Below are positions 18,204 to 26,928 of a DNA stretch of 64,000 bases, piece by piece. Under the pieces are notes generated by a model. The model saw only the letters and a list, made by a program, of their open reading frames with translations, made no database searches and was not told where the DNA came from. The position numbers were made by a program, and so were the translations under genes. Source of the stretch: an uncultured Arachnia sp. (GTDB taxonomy: Bacteria > Actinomycetota > Actinomycetes > Propionibacteriales > Propionibacteriaceae); NCBI GenBank assembly GCA_947493995.1, contig CANLTJ010000009.1, positions 28,461 through 92,460 of the forward strand, read 5' to 3'. Each line of letters begins with the position of its first letter. Within the stretch, counting starts at the first letter, position 1.

Positions 18204-19178
18204 ATGGACTGGTTGCTCCAAGCAGAAACACCGCTCGAGAAAATCCTCGTGATGTTGGTGGCCATCGCGCTGTTCGCAGCAGTGATGTCACTCATCCTCT
18301 TCGCTTCAGAAAAGCTACCTCGGTGGATCCCAGCCGTCGGTTTCCTATTTCCCGCCGTGATCATGCTCACTTTCGGCCTGCTGTGGCCGGGCATTCGCAC
18401 CATCTTCGATTCATTCCGGGACGCCGCAGGTAGGGAGCCCGTCGGGGTGGACAACTACGTCACCGTCCTCACCAATCCCGATTTCCAGGTGATCCTCCTC
18501 AACACCCTGGCATGGGTGGTTGCGGTACCGCTGTTCTCCACCATCTTCGGGCTGCTCTATGCCGTCCTGGTGGACCGGACGAGGTTCGAGAAGGTTGCGA
18601 AAACTCTCATCTTCCTCCCGATGGCCATCTCCTTCGTGGGAGCATCGATCATCTGGAACTTCGTCTACCAGTACAAGCCCCCGGGCACGGATCAGATCGG
18701 ATTCGCCAACCAACTGCTGGTGTGGCTCGGGATGGAGCCACAGCAGTTCCTGCTGAATCCGCCCTGGAACACCGCCTTCCTCATCGTCATCATGGTGTGG
18801 ATCCAGACCGGTTTCGCGATGACGATTCTGTCAGCGTCCATCAAGGCCATTCCCGACGAGATCGTCGAGGCAGCGCAGATCGACGGCGCCACCGGTGTGC
18901 GCACCTTCTTCAATGTCACCGTGCCCTCCATCCGACCGGCTCTCATCGTCGTCGTCACCACCATCGCCATGGCCACGCTGAAGGTGTTCGACATTGTGCG
19001 CACCACCACGGGCGGGCAGTTCGACACGTCCGTGATCGCTAACGAGTTCTACAGCCAGAAGTTCAGCCAGGGCAACAACGGGATCGCCTCCACACTGGCT
19101 GTGATCCTCTTCATTTTGGTGATTCCGATCATCATCTACAACGTGCGTCAGATGAGGATCTCGGAGGGTGAACGATGA
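18204..19178 (+). CDS. Sugar ABC transporter permease (AglF-like)
   Basis: A 324-residue inner-membrane permease of the carbohydrate uptake CUT1 family. It has an extra N-terminal membrane segment (about 14-36), then the usual six. The conserved EAA loop, which contacts the ATPase, reads E-A-A-Q-I-D-G-A-T-G-V-R-T-F-F-N-V-T-V-P. GGAG lies nine bases before the ATG at 18204; the ATG at 18195 directly abuts that site and is less likely. The stop overlaps the next gene by four bases. It forms the channel with the second permease. No ATPase gene follows, so the complex must borrow a shared MsmK/MalK-type ATPase from elsewhere. Confidence 0.92.
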   Translation: MDWLLQAETPLEKILVMLVAIALFAAVMSLILFASEKLPRWIPAVGFLFPAVIMLTFGLLWPGIRTIFDSFRDAAGREPVGVDNYVTVLTNPDFQVILLNTLAWVVAVPLFSTIFGLLYAVLVDRTRFEKVAKTLIFLPMAISFVGASIIWNFVYQYKPPGTDQIGFANQLLVWLGMEPQQFLLNPPWNTAFLIVIMVWIQTGFAMTILSASIKAIPDEIVEAAQIDGATGVRTFFNVTVPSIRPALIVVVTTIAMATLKVFDIVRTTTGGQFDTSVIANEFYSQKFSQGNNGIASTLAVILFILVIPIIIYNVRQMRISEGER

Positions 19179-20149
19179 GTGAACAAGTGAAGTACCCGCT
19201 GACTGATGAGCGAGAGGCCGAGGATCCCACTCTTCCGGCCGATCCAACGCTCAAAAGGGAGAAGAAGGAGCGGAAGCTCACCCGGGCTGAAAAACGTGCC
19301 ATCGACGCCAAGGGCAGGTTGTCCTCTCCGTTGGCCTCCGCGGTGGCCATCGTGTTGGCTCTGCTCTGGACCATTCCTACATTCGGGTTGTTCCTGACCT
19401 CGTTCCGGCCGGCCAACGACATCCGTCAGACCGGATGGTGGACCTGGTTCACCAATCCGTCCGTGACACTGGAGAACTACGAGGAGACGATGTTCGGGTC
19501 CAGCACCAACCTGAGCACCTACTTTCTCAACTCGTTCGTGGTGACCATCCCAGCGGTGATCATTCCGATCACCCTCGCCCTGCTGGCGGCCTACGCCTTC
19601 GCGTGGATCGAGTTTCCGGGACGCAACATTCTCTTCGTCGCGGTTTTCAGTCTGCAGGTGGTGCCCATTCAGGTGACTCTGATTCCGCTCCTCACGCAGT
19701 ACGTGAACTGGGGGCTGGCAGGAACGTTCTGGACGGTGTGGCTGTCACACTCCATCTTCGCCCTGCCGCTGGCGATCTTCCTTCTGCACAACTTCATGAA
19801 GGAGATTCCTGCGTCACTGATCGAAGCGGCTCGAGTTGACGGCGCCGGACACGTGAAGATCTTCTTCCGCGTCCTGCTCCCCCTTCTCGTGCCCGCCATT
19901 GCGTCGTTCGGCATCTTCCAGTTCCTGTGGGTGTGGAATGACCTGCTGGTGTCGCTCACGTTCGCGGGCGGCAACACGGACGTGGCGCCACTCACAGTGC
20001 GCGTGGCGGAACTCTCGGGCACCCTGGGTGCTCGGTGGCATCTGCTGAGTGCCGGCGCTTTCGTGTCCATGATCGTCCCCATGGTGGTCTTCCTCGCCTT
20101 GCAGCGCTTCTTCGTGCGCGGCATGCTGGCGGGATCCGTCAAGGGCTGA
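19175..20149 (+). CDS. Sugar ABC transporter permease (AglG-like)
   Basis: A 324-residue partner permease of the CUT1 family. A charged, Lys/Arg-rich cytoplasmic N-terminus of about 45 residues precedes six membrane segments. The EAA loop is E-A-A-R-V-D-G-A-G-H-V-K-I-F-F-R-V-L-L-P. The family's F-x-x-S-F-R-P motif after the first membrane segment and the C-terminal R-F-F-V-R-G-M-L-A-G-S-V-K-G are typical of the MalG/AglG side. It is translationally coupled to the upstream permease by an ATGA overlap and ends the operon; a stem-loop follows the stop. Confidence 0.92.
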   Translation: MSEQVKYPLTDEREAEDPTLPADPTLKREKKERKLTRAEKRAIDAKGRLSSPLASAVAIVLALLWTIPTFGLFLTSFRPANDIRQTGWWTWFTNPSVTLENYEETMFGSSTNLSTYFLNSFVVTIPAVIIPITLALLAAYAFAWIEFPGRNILFVAVFSLQVVPIQVTLIPLLTQYVNWGLAGTFWTVWLSHSIFALPLAIFLLHNFMKEIPASLIEAARVDGAGHVKIFFRVLLPLLVPAIASFGIFQFLWVWNDLLVSLTFAGGNTDVAPLTVRVAELSGTLGARWHLLSAGAFVSMIVPMVVFLALQRFFVRGMLAGSVKG

Positions 20150-20157
20150 TCTCATCG

Positions 20158-20198
20158 GAAGCCGGGCTTTTGCATGCAGCATGCGGAAGCCCGGTTTC
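20158..20198 (+). terminator. Stem-loop ending the sugar transporter operon
   Basis: A near-perfect inverted repeat of about 20 bp (GAAGCCGGGCTTTTGCATGC against GCATGCGGAAGCCCGGTTTC, the differences being G-T wobbles) starts nine bases after the stop of the second permease. The right arm ends in TTTC. It is a good candidate intrinsic terminator. Confidence 0.8.
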
Positions 20199-20241
20199 TG
20201 TATCCGCCCACTGAGTTGCGATCTCCGCGGAGGGATGGTGG

Positions 20242-21708
20242 ATGACCGATCCGAACGGGGTTTTTCGACGTCCCGATCCTCGAGAACCCGACGGCAGCCC
20301 GCCAGTGCCCCCTGCATCCTCGTCGCAACAGGTCACCGCTCCTCAAGAGCCTGTAATTCTGGACCCCGAGTTCCATCAGGGGGTGTGGAAGCCGTGGGAG
20401 GAACCGGAGGACGCGACGCCAATTACGGACGGCGACCAACCCAACGCATCCAAGGCATCGAGTCGTCACCGGGTGGCGGCGATGGTGGCAACTATTGGGG
20501 TGGGCGTGGCACTGCTCGTCGCCGTGATCCTGCCCCAGTTCTCTGAACCCACGTCGTACTCGTTCATGCCTGTGGTTGAGGACATCATGACCGAGCCGGA
20601 GATCGCGTGGAGTGCCGACATCGGACAGAGATGCTACCCCCAGCTGGATGCGGACCATGCCGTCATGTGGGACTCCGGCCGCGTGTGGTCACTGGACCTG
20701 CGCGACGGAGAGACCCGCTGGCACGTCGACCGGGAGAGAACCACCCTCGGGGTCACCTGTCTCCCCGGAGCGAACCTCGTCGCTGTCACGGAGCTCGACG
20801 ATGGTGCCGGAGAGCCTGCGAGCCGCATCTCGCTCCTGGACGGCTCCACCGGCCGCACCGTTGCCGACGTGCCGGTCGAAACAACGCAGGTGATCCCGCT
20901 GGGTGAGAACATCGGGCTTGTCAACCAGGACAATATGCTGTCGGCTGTCGAGCCGGGAAACCTGGACGAGCCGCTGTGGAGCCGCGAGCTTCCCGGCACT
21001 GGCGGCGTGTACAACGAGATCTATGCGCATCAGGTGGACGACACCGCTGCACAGCTCTGGAGCTTTGTGGGAGATGAGACCGTGATGACCGTCGTTTCGT
21101 ACGCGGACGGGGAGACGCCCCCATGGTCACAGTCATCCTCGGACGATGAGCACTACTTTTGGCGCTTCGATGACGTCATCCTGCGCTTCGGTACAGGCAG
21201 TGAACGCGCCGCGGTGGTGCTGGATCCGAGCGGCGAGGAGCTGTGGGACTTCGCGGATGCCGAACCGCTGATGTCAGGATCGCGCCTCTACGCCGTGTCG
21301 CAAGCCAGCGGCGGAGCGAGTTCCCGGGGCCGAGAGATCCGTCAAGTTGATCCTCGCACCGGCGAGCCACTCAATGATCACGTCTTCAACGGTGTCTTCG
21401 GCTATCCCATGGCGGCTCCCCAAGGCCGCGTCGCAGTCGTGCAGGGAACATCACTGAAGATTCTCGACGAGCAACTTCAGGTGCAGGGCACTGAAGCGGT
21501 TGTCGGCGATTACGGATGGTCGTGTGTGGGTGAAGAACTGTTGTACACAGGACGAGAGACACAACTGTCGGCCATCGATCCCGACGGCTCCGACGTTGTG
21601 TGGGAGTTTCCCCTTGAGCCCGGACAACACGTCGAGCAAATGGGCCGTCACCTCGTCGTCATGGATCCTCATCGTGGTCGCATCCACGGACTGAGAAGCA
21701 CATCGTGA
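20242..21708 (+). CDS. Membrane-anchored PQQ-like beta-propeller protein
   Basis: A 488-residue protein. A Pro-rich cytoplasmic N-terminus (about 75 residues) and one membrane segment (about 80-98) lead into an external domain with repeated blades of the PQQ/quinoprotein-like type. Examples are V-W-S-L-D-L-R-D-G-E-T-R-W, S-L-L-D-G-S-T-G-R-T, V-L-D-P-S-G-E-E-L-W-D-F, Q-V-D-P-R-T-G-E-P-L and A-I-D-P-D-G-S-D-V-V-W-E-F. Such propellers are often binding scaffolds rather than enzymes, and I see no cofactor ligand set that proves PQQ use. It follows the transporter terminator and precedes fasR by 35 bp. GGAGG lies about ten bases before the ATG. Function unknown. Confidence 0.72.
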   Translation: MTDPNGVFRRPDPREPDGSPPVPPASSSQQVTAPQEPVILDPEFHQGVWKPWEEPEDATPITDGDQPNASKASSRHRVAAMVATIGVGVALLVAVILPQFSEPTSYSFMPVVEDIMTEPEIAWSADIGQRCYPQLDADHAVMWDSGRVWSLDLRDGETRWHVDRERTTLGVTCLPGANLVAVTELDDGAGEPASRISLLDGSTGRTVADVPVETTQVIPLGENIGLVNQDNMLSAVEPGNLDEPLWSRELPGTGGVYNEIYAHQVDDTAAQLWSFVGDETVMTVVSYADGETPPWSQSSSDDEHYFWRFDDVILRFGTGSERAAVVLDPSGEELWDFADAEPLMSGSRLYAVSQASGGASSRGREIRQVDPRTGEPLNDHVFNGVFGYPMAAPQGRVAVVQGTSLKILDEQLQVQGTEAVVGDYGWSCVGEELLYTGRETQLSAIDPDGSDVVWEFPLEPGQHVEQMGRHLVVMDPHRGRIHGLRSTS

Positions 21709-21743
21709 CGGGGTCGACGCCCGCCTGGACATAGGGTGAGTCC

Positions 21744-22937
21744 ATGAACTCGGACCAGCCGCGGCAGGGGACGCTACCCGCCCAGGTCGGCTCGCAGCGC
21801 ACCCGCATGGGCATCCTGAAGCGACTGCGGGGCGTCACGGGCGCCATGAACAGTGCCACGCTCGCGGCCATGGAAAGTCGCCACGAATGGTTCAGCCACC
21901 TCGACGCAGATTCCCGCTCCTGGATCAACGTCCTCGCCCGCAGCGGCATCGACGGCTTCGTCAGCTGGTTCGGCGGGGAGGACTTCTCCCCGGAATCCGT
22001 GTTCGACGCAGCACCCCGGGCGATGGCCGGACGCATCACTCTGCAGCAGACCGTGGACCTGGTTCGCACCACCACGGACGTCGTGGAGGAGCAGATTCAT
22101 CTGCTTCTGCCACGCGGAGACCGGCAGGCTCTCCAGCTGGGGATCGTCCACTACTCCCGCGAGATCGCCTTTGCAGCGGCGGAGATCTACGCCCGCGCAG
22201 CCGAGATCAGGGGCGCGTGGGACTCGCGGATCGAAGCCACCGTCGTGGACGCCGTCGTTCGTGCCGAGACCGACGAATCCGTCCTTTCCAGGGCATCCAC
22301 TCTGGGATGGAACACTGAGGCCAAAGTGGCGGTGGCGATCGCCACCAACTCGCGCGTCGGCAGTGTTGACGGCCTTCGTCGGGCTTCCGGCAAGCTGGGC
22401 CTCGACGTTCTGGCATCGCCCCATGGCGACCGCCTCGTGTGCATCTTCGGCGGCGAGCCCATCACGGACTCCCACGAGGCATCAGAACTCGTGTCTCAAT
22501 TGGAAGCGCACTTCGCAGACGGCCCCATCGTGGTCGGCCCTGTTGAGAATGGGCTGGCAGGTGCACCTCGTTCCGCCCGTGCTGCATCATCCGGGTATCG
22601 GGCGGCCATCGCCTGGCCCGAGGGACCCCGCACCATGCTGGCTGATGATCTGCTCCCGGAGCGTGCCCTCGCCGGGGACGGTCATGCCCGCCGCATCCTG
22701 GGCGGTGACATCTACCGATGCCTTGCCGCTTCCAAGGAACTTCTGGAAACGTGCGTCGGTTTTCTCGACAGCGGCTCGTCCATGGAGGCCACATCACGTG
22801 CCCTGTTCATTCACCCCAACACAGTGCGGTACCGCATCAAACGCATCCAAGAAACCACGGGCTACAGTCCCACGGACGCCCGCGAGGCCTACGTCCTGCG
22901 CATGGCGATCACACTGGGAAGGCTCCAATCCGGTTGA
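21744..22937 (+). CDS. fasR: PucR-family regulator of fatty-acid synthesis (FasR-like)
   Basis: A 397-residue transcription factor. The C-terminus carries the PucR/CdaR-type helix-turn-helix: about 30 residues with S-S-M-E-A-T-S-R-A-L-F-I-H-P-N-T-V-R-Y-R followed by I-K-R-I-Q-E-T-T-G. The central region resembles the GGDEF-like domain of this family, and the N-terminal 130 residues are helical. In Streptomyces coelicolor the same-family activator FasR sits immediately upstream of, and controls, fabD-fabH-acpP-fabF. The order here is identical, which is the main reason for the name. A perfect 12-bp inverted repeat between this gene and fabD is the obvious candidate binding site. Confidence 0.85.
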   Translation: MNSDQPRQGTLPAQVGSQRTRMGILKRLRGVTGAMNSATLAAMESRHEWFSHLDADSRSWINVLARSGIDGFVSWFGGEDFSPESVFDAAPRAMAGRITLQQTVDLVRTTTDVVEEQIHLLLPRGDRQALQLGIVHYSREIAFAAAEIYARAAEIRGAWDSRIEATVVDAVVRAETDESVLSRASTLGWNTEAKVAVAIATNSRVGSVDGLRRASGKLGLDVLASPHGDRLVCIFGGEPITDSHEASELVSQLEAHFADGPIVVGPVENGLAGAPRSARAASSGYRAAIAWPEGPRTMLADDLLPERALAGDGHARRILGGDIYRCLAASKELLETCVGFLDSGSSMEATSRALFIHPNTVRYRIKRIQETTGYSPTDAREAYVLRMAITLGRLQSG

Positions 22938-23013
22938 GAAACATCGCGAATCACATCCGTGTGATTCAGGAATCCGCACAACAGAAGACAAACGTCACCG
23001 TACCCCTGCACGT

Positions 23014-23040
23014 CCTTGTTGTGGGAACCCCACAACAAGG
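23014..23040. promoter_or_regulatory. 12-bp palindrome upstream of fabD (candidate FasR operator)
   Basis: CCTTGTTGTGGG, three bases, then its exact complement, centred about 77 bp before the fabD ATG and 90 bp after the fasR stop. There is no T-run, which speaks against a simple terminator. The position suits an activator site, but a fasR 3' hairpin remains possible. No convincing -10/-35 or Shine-Dalgarno site is visible before the fabD ATG. Confidence 0.5.
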
Positions 23041-23103
23041 CCTGCCGCTATTTCGTGGCATCCGATCGCCCCGAAGGGCCCCCGTCTGGTGCATTGTTGA
23101 CCC

Positions 23104-24066
23104 ATGCTTGCAATCGTTGCGCCGGGACAGGGGGCGCAGACCCCGGGTTTCCTCGCCCCCTGGATCGCAGATCCCGGAACCGCCGACCGCCTCCACTGGC
23201 TCGGCACCGCTGCCGATCTTGATCTCGCCCACTACGGAACCGAAGGGGACGCCGAGGAGATCCGGGACACCGCCATTGCCCAACCGCTGCTGGTGGCGGC
23301 CGGACTCATCGCTGCGGCAGCGCTCTCGTCATCCGGGACCAGCCTCTTCGACATGGCCGATGTCGCAGCAGGCCACTCCGTCGGGGAACTGACGGCGGCT
23401 GCCGGAACCGGAGTCTTCTCGGAGGAGACAGCGATGATTCTCGTGCGCGAGCGTGGCAGGGCCATGGCCGCGGCATCGGCCACCACTCCCACCTCCATGA
23501 CTGCGGTTGTCGGCGGGGATCGCGACGAAGTACTCGCCGCGCTCGAGAGCCATGGTCTCACCGCCGCCAACAACAACGGCTCGGGACAGGTAGCCGCGGC
23601 CGGAACGGTCGAACAATTGGCGGCATTCGCGGACAATCCACCGCGTCGCACCCGCCTGTTTCCCCTGAGTGTTGCCGGCGCCTTCCACACGCACCACATG
23701 CAGCCCGCCGTCGCGCATCTCGACGCACTCACCCGCGGCATCACCGCGCGAAACCCACGCACGGCGCTGCTCGGCAACGGCGACGGCGCAGTCGTGGACG
23801 ACGGCCGCGATGTCGTCTCGAGAATCGTGCGACAGGTGGCCAACCCCGTTCGTTGGGACCTGTGCATGGACACGATGGCCGCCAGGGGCATCACGGGACT
23901 GCTGGAGCTTCCCCCGTCGGGAACTCTGACGGGAATCGCCAAGCGCAACCTGAAGGGCGTCCAGCTCTTCAGCCTCAATACACCCGATCAACTCGACGAC
24001 GCCCGAGCGTTCTGCCGCACTCACGCAGACGACGCCAAGCTCCGTCACGGACAAGACAACGTCTGA
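23104..24066 (+). CDS. fabD: Malonyl-CoA:ACP malonyltransferase
   Basis: FabD, 320 residues, loads malonate from malonyl-CoA onto acyl carrier protein for type II fatty-acid synthesis in the cytoplasm. It begins with the family P-G-Q-G-A-Q motif. The nucleophile is the serine in G-H-S-V-G-E, and the acid-base histidine lies in G-A-F-H-T-H-H-M. The catalytic arginine is in L-V-R-E-R-G-R-A-M, and a Q in L-P-P-S-G-T-L region context is usual. It is the first structural gene of the fab operon, 12 bp before fabH. The ATG at 23104 lacks a good ribosome binding site, and a leaderless transcript is possible. Confidence 0.95.
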   Translation: MLAIVAPGQGAQTPGFLAPWIADPGTADRLHWLGTAADLDLAHYGTEGDAEEIRDTAIAQPLLVAAGLIAAAALSSSGTSLFDMADVAAGHSVGELTAAAGTGVFSEETAMILVRERGRAMAAASATTPTSMTAVVGGDRDEVLAALESHGLTAANNNGSGQVAAAGTVEQLAAFADNPPRRTRLFPLSVAGAFHTHHMQPAVAHLDALTRGITARNPRTALLGNGDGAVVDDGRDVVSRIVRQVANPVRWDLCMDTMAARGITGLLELPPSGTLTGIAKRNLKGVQLFSLNTPDQLDDARAFCRTHADDAKLRHGQDNV

Positions 24067-24078
24067 GGAGACACCACC

Positions 24079-25068
24079 GTGAGCATCAGGACATCGCAAG
24101 GACCCCAGTTCGCGCGCATCATGTCGGTGGGGGGGTCCCGGGGCAGCCGTGTGGTAGACAACGCCGAGATGTGCACCATGATCGATTCCTCCGACGAGTG
24201 GATCCAGCAGCGCACCGGCATCAGGGAACGACGCTGGGTGGCCGACGGCGAAACCGCACTCTCGCTCGGCTCCGCCGCGGCGCGCACGGCGATCGAGCGT
24301 GCGGGACTGGAGCCCAACGACATCGACGCCATCCTCGTCTCGACCGTCTCCCACTACATGCAGACCCCTTCCATGGCGGCAGTGATCGCGAACGAACTCG
24401 GCATGACTGCTCCGGCCGCCGTCGATCTGTCCGCCGCCTGCGCCGGCTTCTGCTACGGCGTGGGCATGGCTGACAGCATGGTGCGCACCGGCTCGGCCAC
24501 ATACGTGCTCGTCCTGGGCGTCGAGGTGCTGTCGGACTACATCGACATCAAGGACCGCAGCACCGCTTTCCTGTTCGGCGACGGTGCTGGCGCCGTCGTC
24601 GTCGGCCCCAGTGACTCCCCCGCCATCGGCCCCACGCTCTGGGGTTCCGACCCCACGCAGCACGAGGTCATCACCATCGACGACTGGCGCGAGGAGCGCC
24701 CCGACGGCGAGGGCCCATTCCTGCACATGGAGGGCCGACAGGTCTTCAAGTGGGCCACCACCTTCATTGCTGGCAAGGCACGCGAGGCGCTGGATGCCGC
24801 ACAGGTGTCCCCTGAGGAACTCGACGTATTCATCCCCCACCAGGCCAACAATCGGATCACGGATTCGATGTTGCGCCACCTCAAGCTCCCGGCCAGCGTT
24901 GTCGTCGCACGCGACATCGTCGGCATGGGTAACTCGTCGGCGGCATCGGTTCCGCTGGCGATGGAGGCGCTGCTCGAATCGGGCGACGCCACCAGTGGGC
25001 AGACAGCCCTCATGATCGGGTTCGGAGCCGGGCTGGTCTTTGCTGGCCAGACCGTACTCCTTCCCTGA
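24079..25068 (+). CDS. fabH: Beta-ketoacyl-ACP synthase III
   Basis: FabH, 329 residues, condenses an acyl-CoA primer with malonyl-ACP to start each fatty-acid chain. In actinomycetes it often takes branched primers, but the primer is not readable here. The Cys-His-Asn triad is intact: Cys in D-L-S-A-A-C-A-G-F-C-Y-G, His in F-I-P-H-Q-A-N-N-R-I, and Asn in G-N-S-S-A-A-S-V-P. The start is the GTG at 24079, with GAGGAG eight bases upstream. It lies 12 bp after fabD and 38 bp before acpP in the conserved fabD-fabH-acpP-fabF order. Confidence 0.97.
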   Translation: MSIRTSQGPQFARIMSVGGSRGSRVVDNAEMCTMIDSSDEWIQQRTGIRERRWVADGETALSLGSAAARTAIERAGLEPNDIDAILVSTVSHYMQTPSMAAVIANELGMTAPAAVDLSAACAGFCYGVGMADSMVRTGSATYVLVLGVEVLSDYIDIKDRSTAFLFGDGAGAVVVGPSDSPAIGPTLWGSDPTQHEVITIDDWREERPDGEGPFLHMEGRQVFKWATTFIAGKAREALDAAQVSPEELDVFIPHQANNRITDSMLRHLKLPASVVVARDIVGMGNSSAASVPLAMEALLESGDATSGQTALMIGFGAGLVFAGQTVLLP

Positions 25069-25106
25069 TTGCACGTGAACCATCCACCACCACGCTAGGA
25101 GCCGAC

Positions 25107-25352
25107 ATGGCAAGCACTGAAGAAATCCGTTCCGACCTCGCTGAAATCGTCAACGATGTTGCCGGCGTCGCCGTCGAGGATGTCCAACTGGACAAGTCCT
25201 TCACCGATGACCTGGGTGTGGATTCGCTGTCGATGGTTGAGATCATCTACGCCTGCGAGGACAAGTTCGGCGTCTCCATCCCGGATGAGGACTCGAAGAA
25301 CCTCAAGACTGTCGGCGACGCCGTCGCCTACATCGAGCGCGCCGCCAACTGA
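25107..25352 (+). CDS. acpP: Acyl carrier protein
   Basis: ACP, 81 residues, acidic. The phosphopantetheine attachment serine is in D-D-L-G-V-D-S-L-S-M-V-E (about residue 39), flanked by the usual four-helix sequence. It carries growing acyl chains between the fab enzymes. AGGAG lies seven bases before the ATG. It is third in the operon and is followed by a perfect hairpin before fabF, which may raise ACP output relative to the enzymes. Confidence 0.97.
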   Translation: MASTEEIRSDLAEIVNDVAGVAVEDVQLDKSFTDDLGVDSLSMVEIIYACEDKFGVSIPDEDSKNLKTVGDAVAYIERAAN

Positions 25353-25360
25353 CTCCGGCA

Positions 25361-25385
25361 GGCGGACCCTTCCAGCGGGTCCGCC
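25361..25385 (+). terminator. Hairpin between acpP and fabF
   Basis: A perfect 9-bp stem (GGCGGACCC, seven-base loop, GGGTCCGCC) starts eight bases after the acpP stop and lies about 95 bp before fabF. No T-run follows. Partial termination or stabilisation of the acpP message is likelier than full termination, since fabF lacks an obvious promoter of its own. Confidence 0.6.
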
Positions 25386-25479
25386 CTCCGTTGCAGGTGG
25401 CGCACGACGCACATCGGCCGTCTTGAGAATTGGCATAGTTCGCGGCATCCAGAACCCCTGACTTCTTCTAGGAGATCCC

Positions 25480-26724
25480 ATGAAAACAGTCGTCATCACC
25501 GGTTTCGGCGCCACCACCCCTCTCGGTGGTGATGCACCCAGCACATGGGATTCTCTGCTCGCTGGTCGTTCAGGTGTTCGCCTCCTGGAGGAGGACTGGG
25601 CGCAGGACATGGCCGTCAGGATCGCGGCGCGCGTTGCGGTGGAGCCCGACATAGATCGGGTAGAGGCTCGTCGCCTTGACCGCTCCTCCCAATTGGCGCT
25701 CGTCGCAGCCATGGAGGCGTGGCGCGACGCCGGATTCTCCGTCGGCGAGGAGAACGACGTGGAGCGGGACCGTCTGGGCGTGGTCTGTGGCACCGGAATC
25801 GGCGGCCTCCACTCGCTGCTCACCAACTGGGACGTGCTGAAGGAGAAGGGCGCCCGCCGCGTCTCCCCGTTCACCATCCCCATGCTGATGGCCAACGCAC
25901 CAGCCGCCAATATCGGGTTGAAGATCGGTGCGCGCGCCGGGATCCACACACCCGTGTCCGCGTGTGCCTCCTCCAACGAGGCCATCTCCCTCGGGCTGGA
26001 CATGCTTCGGCTGGGGCGCGCGGACGTCGCCGTCGTCGGTGGCACGGAGGCCGTCATCCATCCGCTGCCGCTCGCATCCTTCAACAACATGCAGGCATTG
26101 TCCCGGCGCAACGACGAACCGGAGCGGGCGTCACGTCCATGGGACACGGGCCGCGACGGTTTCGTGCTCGGCGAGGGTGCCGTGCTGATGGTCATTGAGA
26201 CCCTCGAACACGCCAAGGCCCGCGGCGCACGCATCTATGGCACTGTGCAGGGTGCCGGCATCTCGGCCGACTCGCACGACATGGTGCAGCCTGACCCGGC
26301 CGGCTACGGCCAGATGACGGCCATGAAGCGTGCACTCACGGAAGCGGGACTTTCGGCCACCGACATCAACCACGTCAATGCACACGCCACCTCCACCCCG
26401 CAGGGCGACGTGACGGAGGCCGGCTCGATCCGTGCCGCTCTCGGCGACCATGCTTCCGATGTCATCGTCAATGGCACCAAGTCCATGACGGGACACCTCC
26501 TTGGGGGGGCCGGAGCACTGGAAACCTTCGCGACGGTGATGGCGCTGTATGAGCGCAAGGTGCCGGGCACCATCAATGTCGAGGACATCGAGCCGGATTT
26601 GGGCGTCGATGTCGCCACGCGGGTGCGCGGGTTGCCCGACGGTGACCTCGCGGCCCTCAACAATTCATTCGGTTTCGGGGGTCACAACGTCGCCATCGCG
26701 GTCACAAACGAGAACATCACCTGA
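25480..26724 (+). CDS. fabF: Beta-ketoacyl-ACP synthase II
   Basis: FabF, 414 residues, elongates acyl-ACP with malonyl-ACP. The Cys-His-His triad is visible: Cys in V-S-A-C-A-S-S-N-E, His in N-A-H-A-T-S-T-P-Q-G-D, and His in M-T-G-H-L-L-G-G-A-G. The N-terminal V-V-I-T-G-F-G-A-T-T-P-L-G motif is typical. AGGAG lies six bases before the ATG. It is the last gene of the fab operon, followed by about 200 bp without a gene before the P450. Confidence 0.97.
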   Translation: MKTVVITGFGATTPLGGDAPSTWDSLLAGRSGVRLLEEDWAQDMAVRIAARVAVEPDIDRVEARRLDRSSQLALVAAMEAWRDAGFSVGEENDVERDRLGVVCGTGIGGLHSLLTNWDVLKEKGARRVSPFTIPMLMANAPAANIGLKIGARAGIHTPVSACASSNEAISLGLDMLRLGRADVAVVGGTEAVIHPLPLASFNNMQALSRRNDEPERASRPWDTGRDGFVLGEGAVLMVIETLEHAKARGARIYGTVQGAGISADSHDMVQPDPAGYGQMTAMKRALTEAGLSATDINHVNAHATSTPQGDVTEAGSIRAALGDHASDVIVNGTKSMTGHLLGGAGALETFATVMALYERKVPGTINVEDIEPDLGVDVATRVRGLPDGDLAALNNSFGFGGHNVAIAVTNENIT

Positions 26725-26928
26725 GTGGCCTCCGACAATGGCTTCACGGCTCGACCGTGGTTCTCCATTGACGAATGACCACGCTTTTCTGGCCCGCGCC
26801 AGCGCACTGGTGGTCTGGGATCGCTAAACGCTTGTGACCACGTGCTTCATCTCCTTTTGATCGACTGAGTGACCGTCCGCGGTGCTACGTTGATGGATTC
26901 AGCACCCATCAACGACGAGAGGGAACCG

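Noticed and set aside
23329..25113. 594-codon minus-strand frame across fabD and fabH
   Set aside because: It lies antisense to two clear enzymes with intact active sites; a by-product of high GC content.
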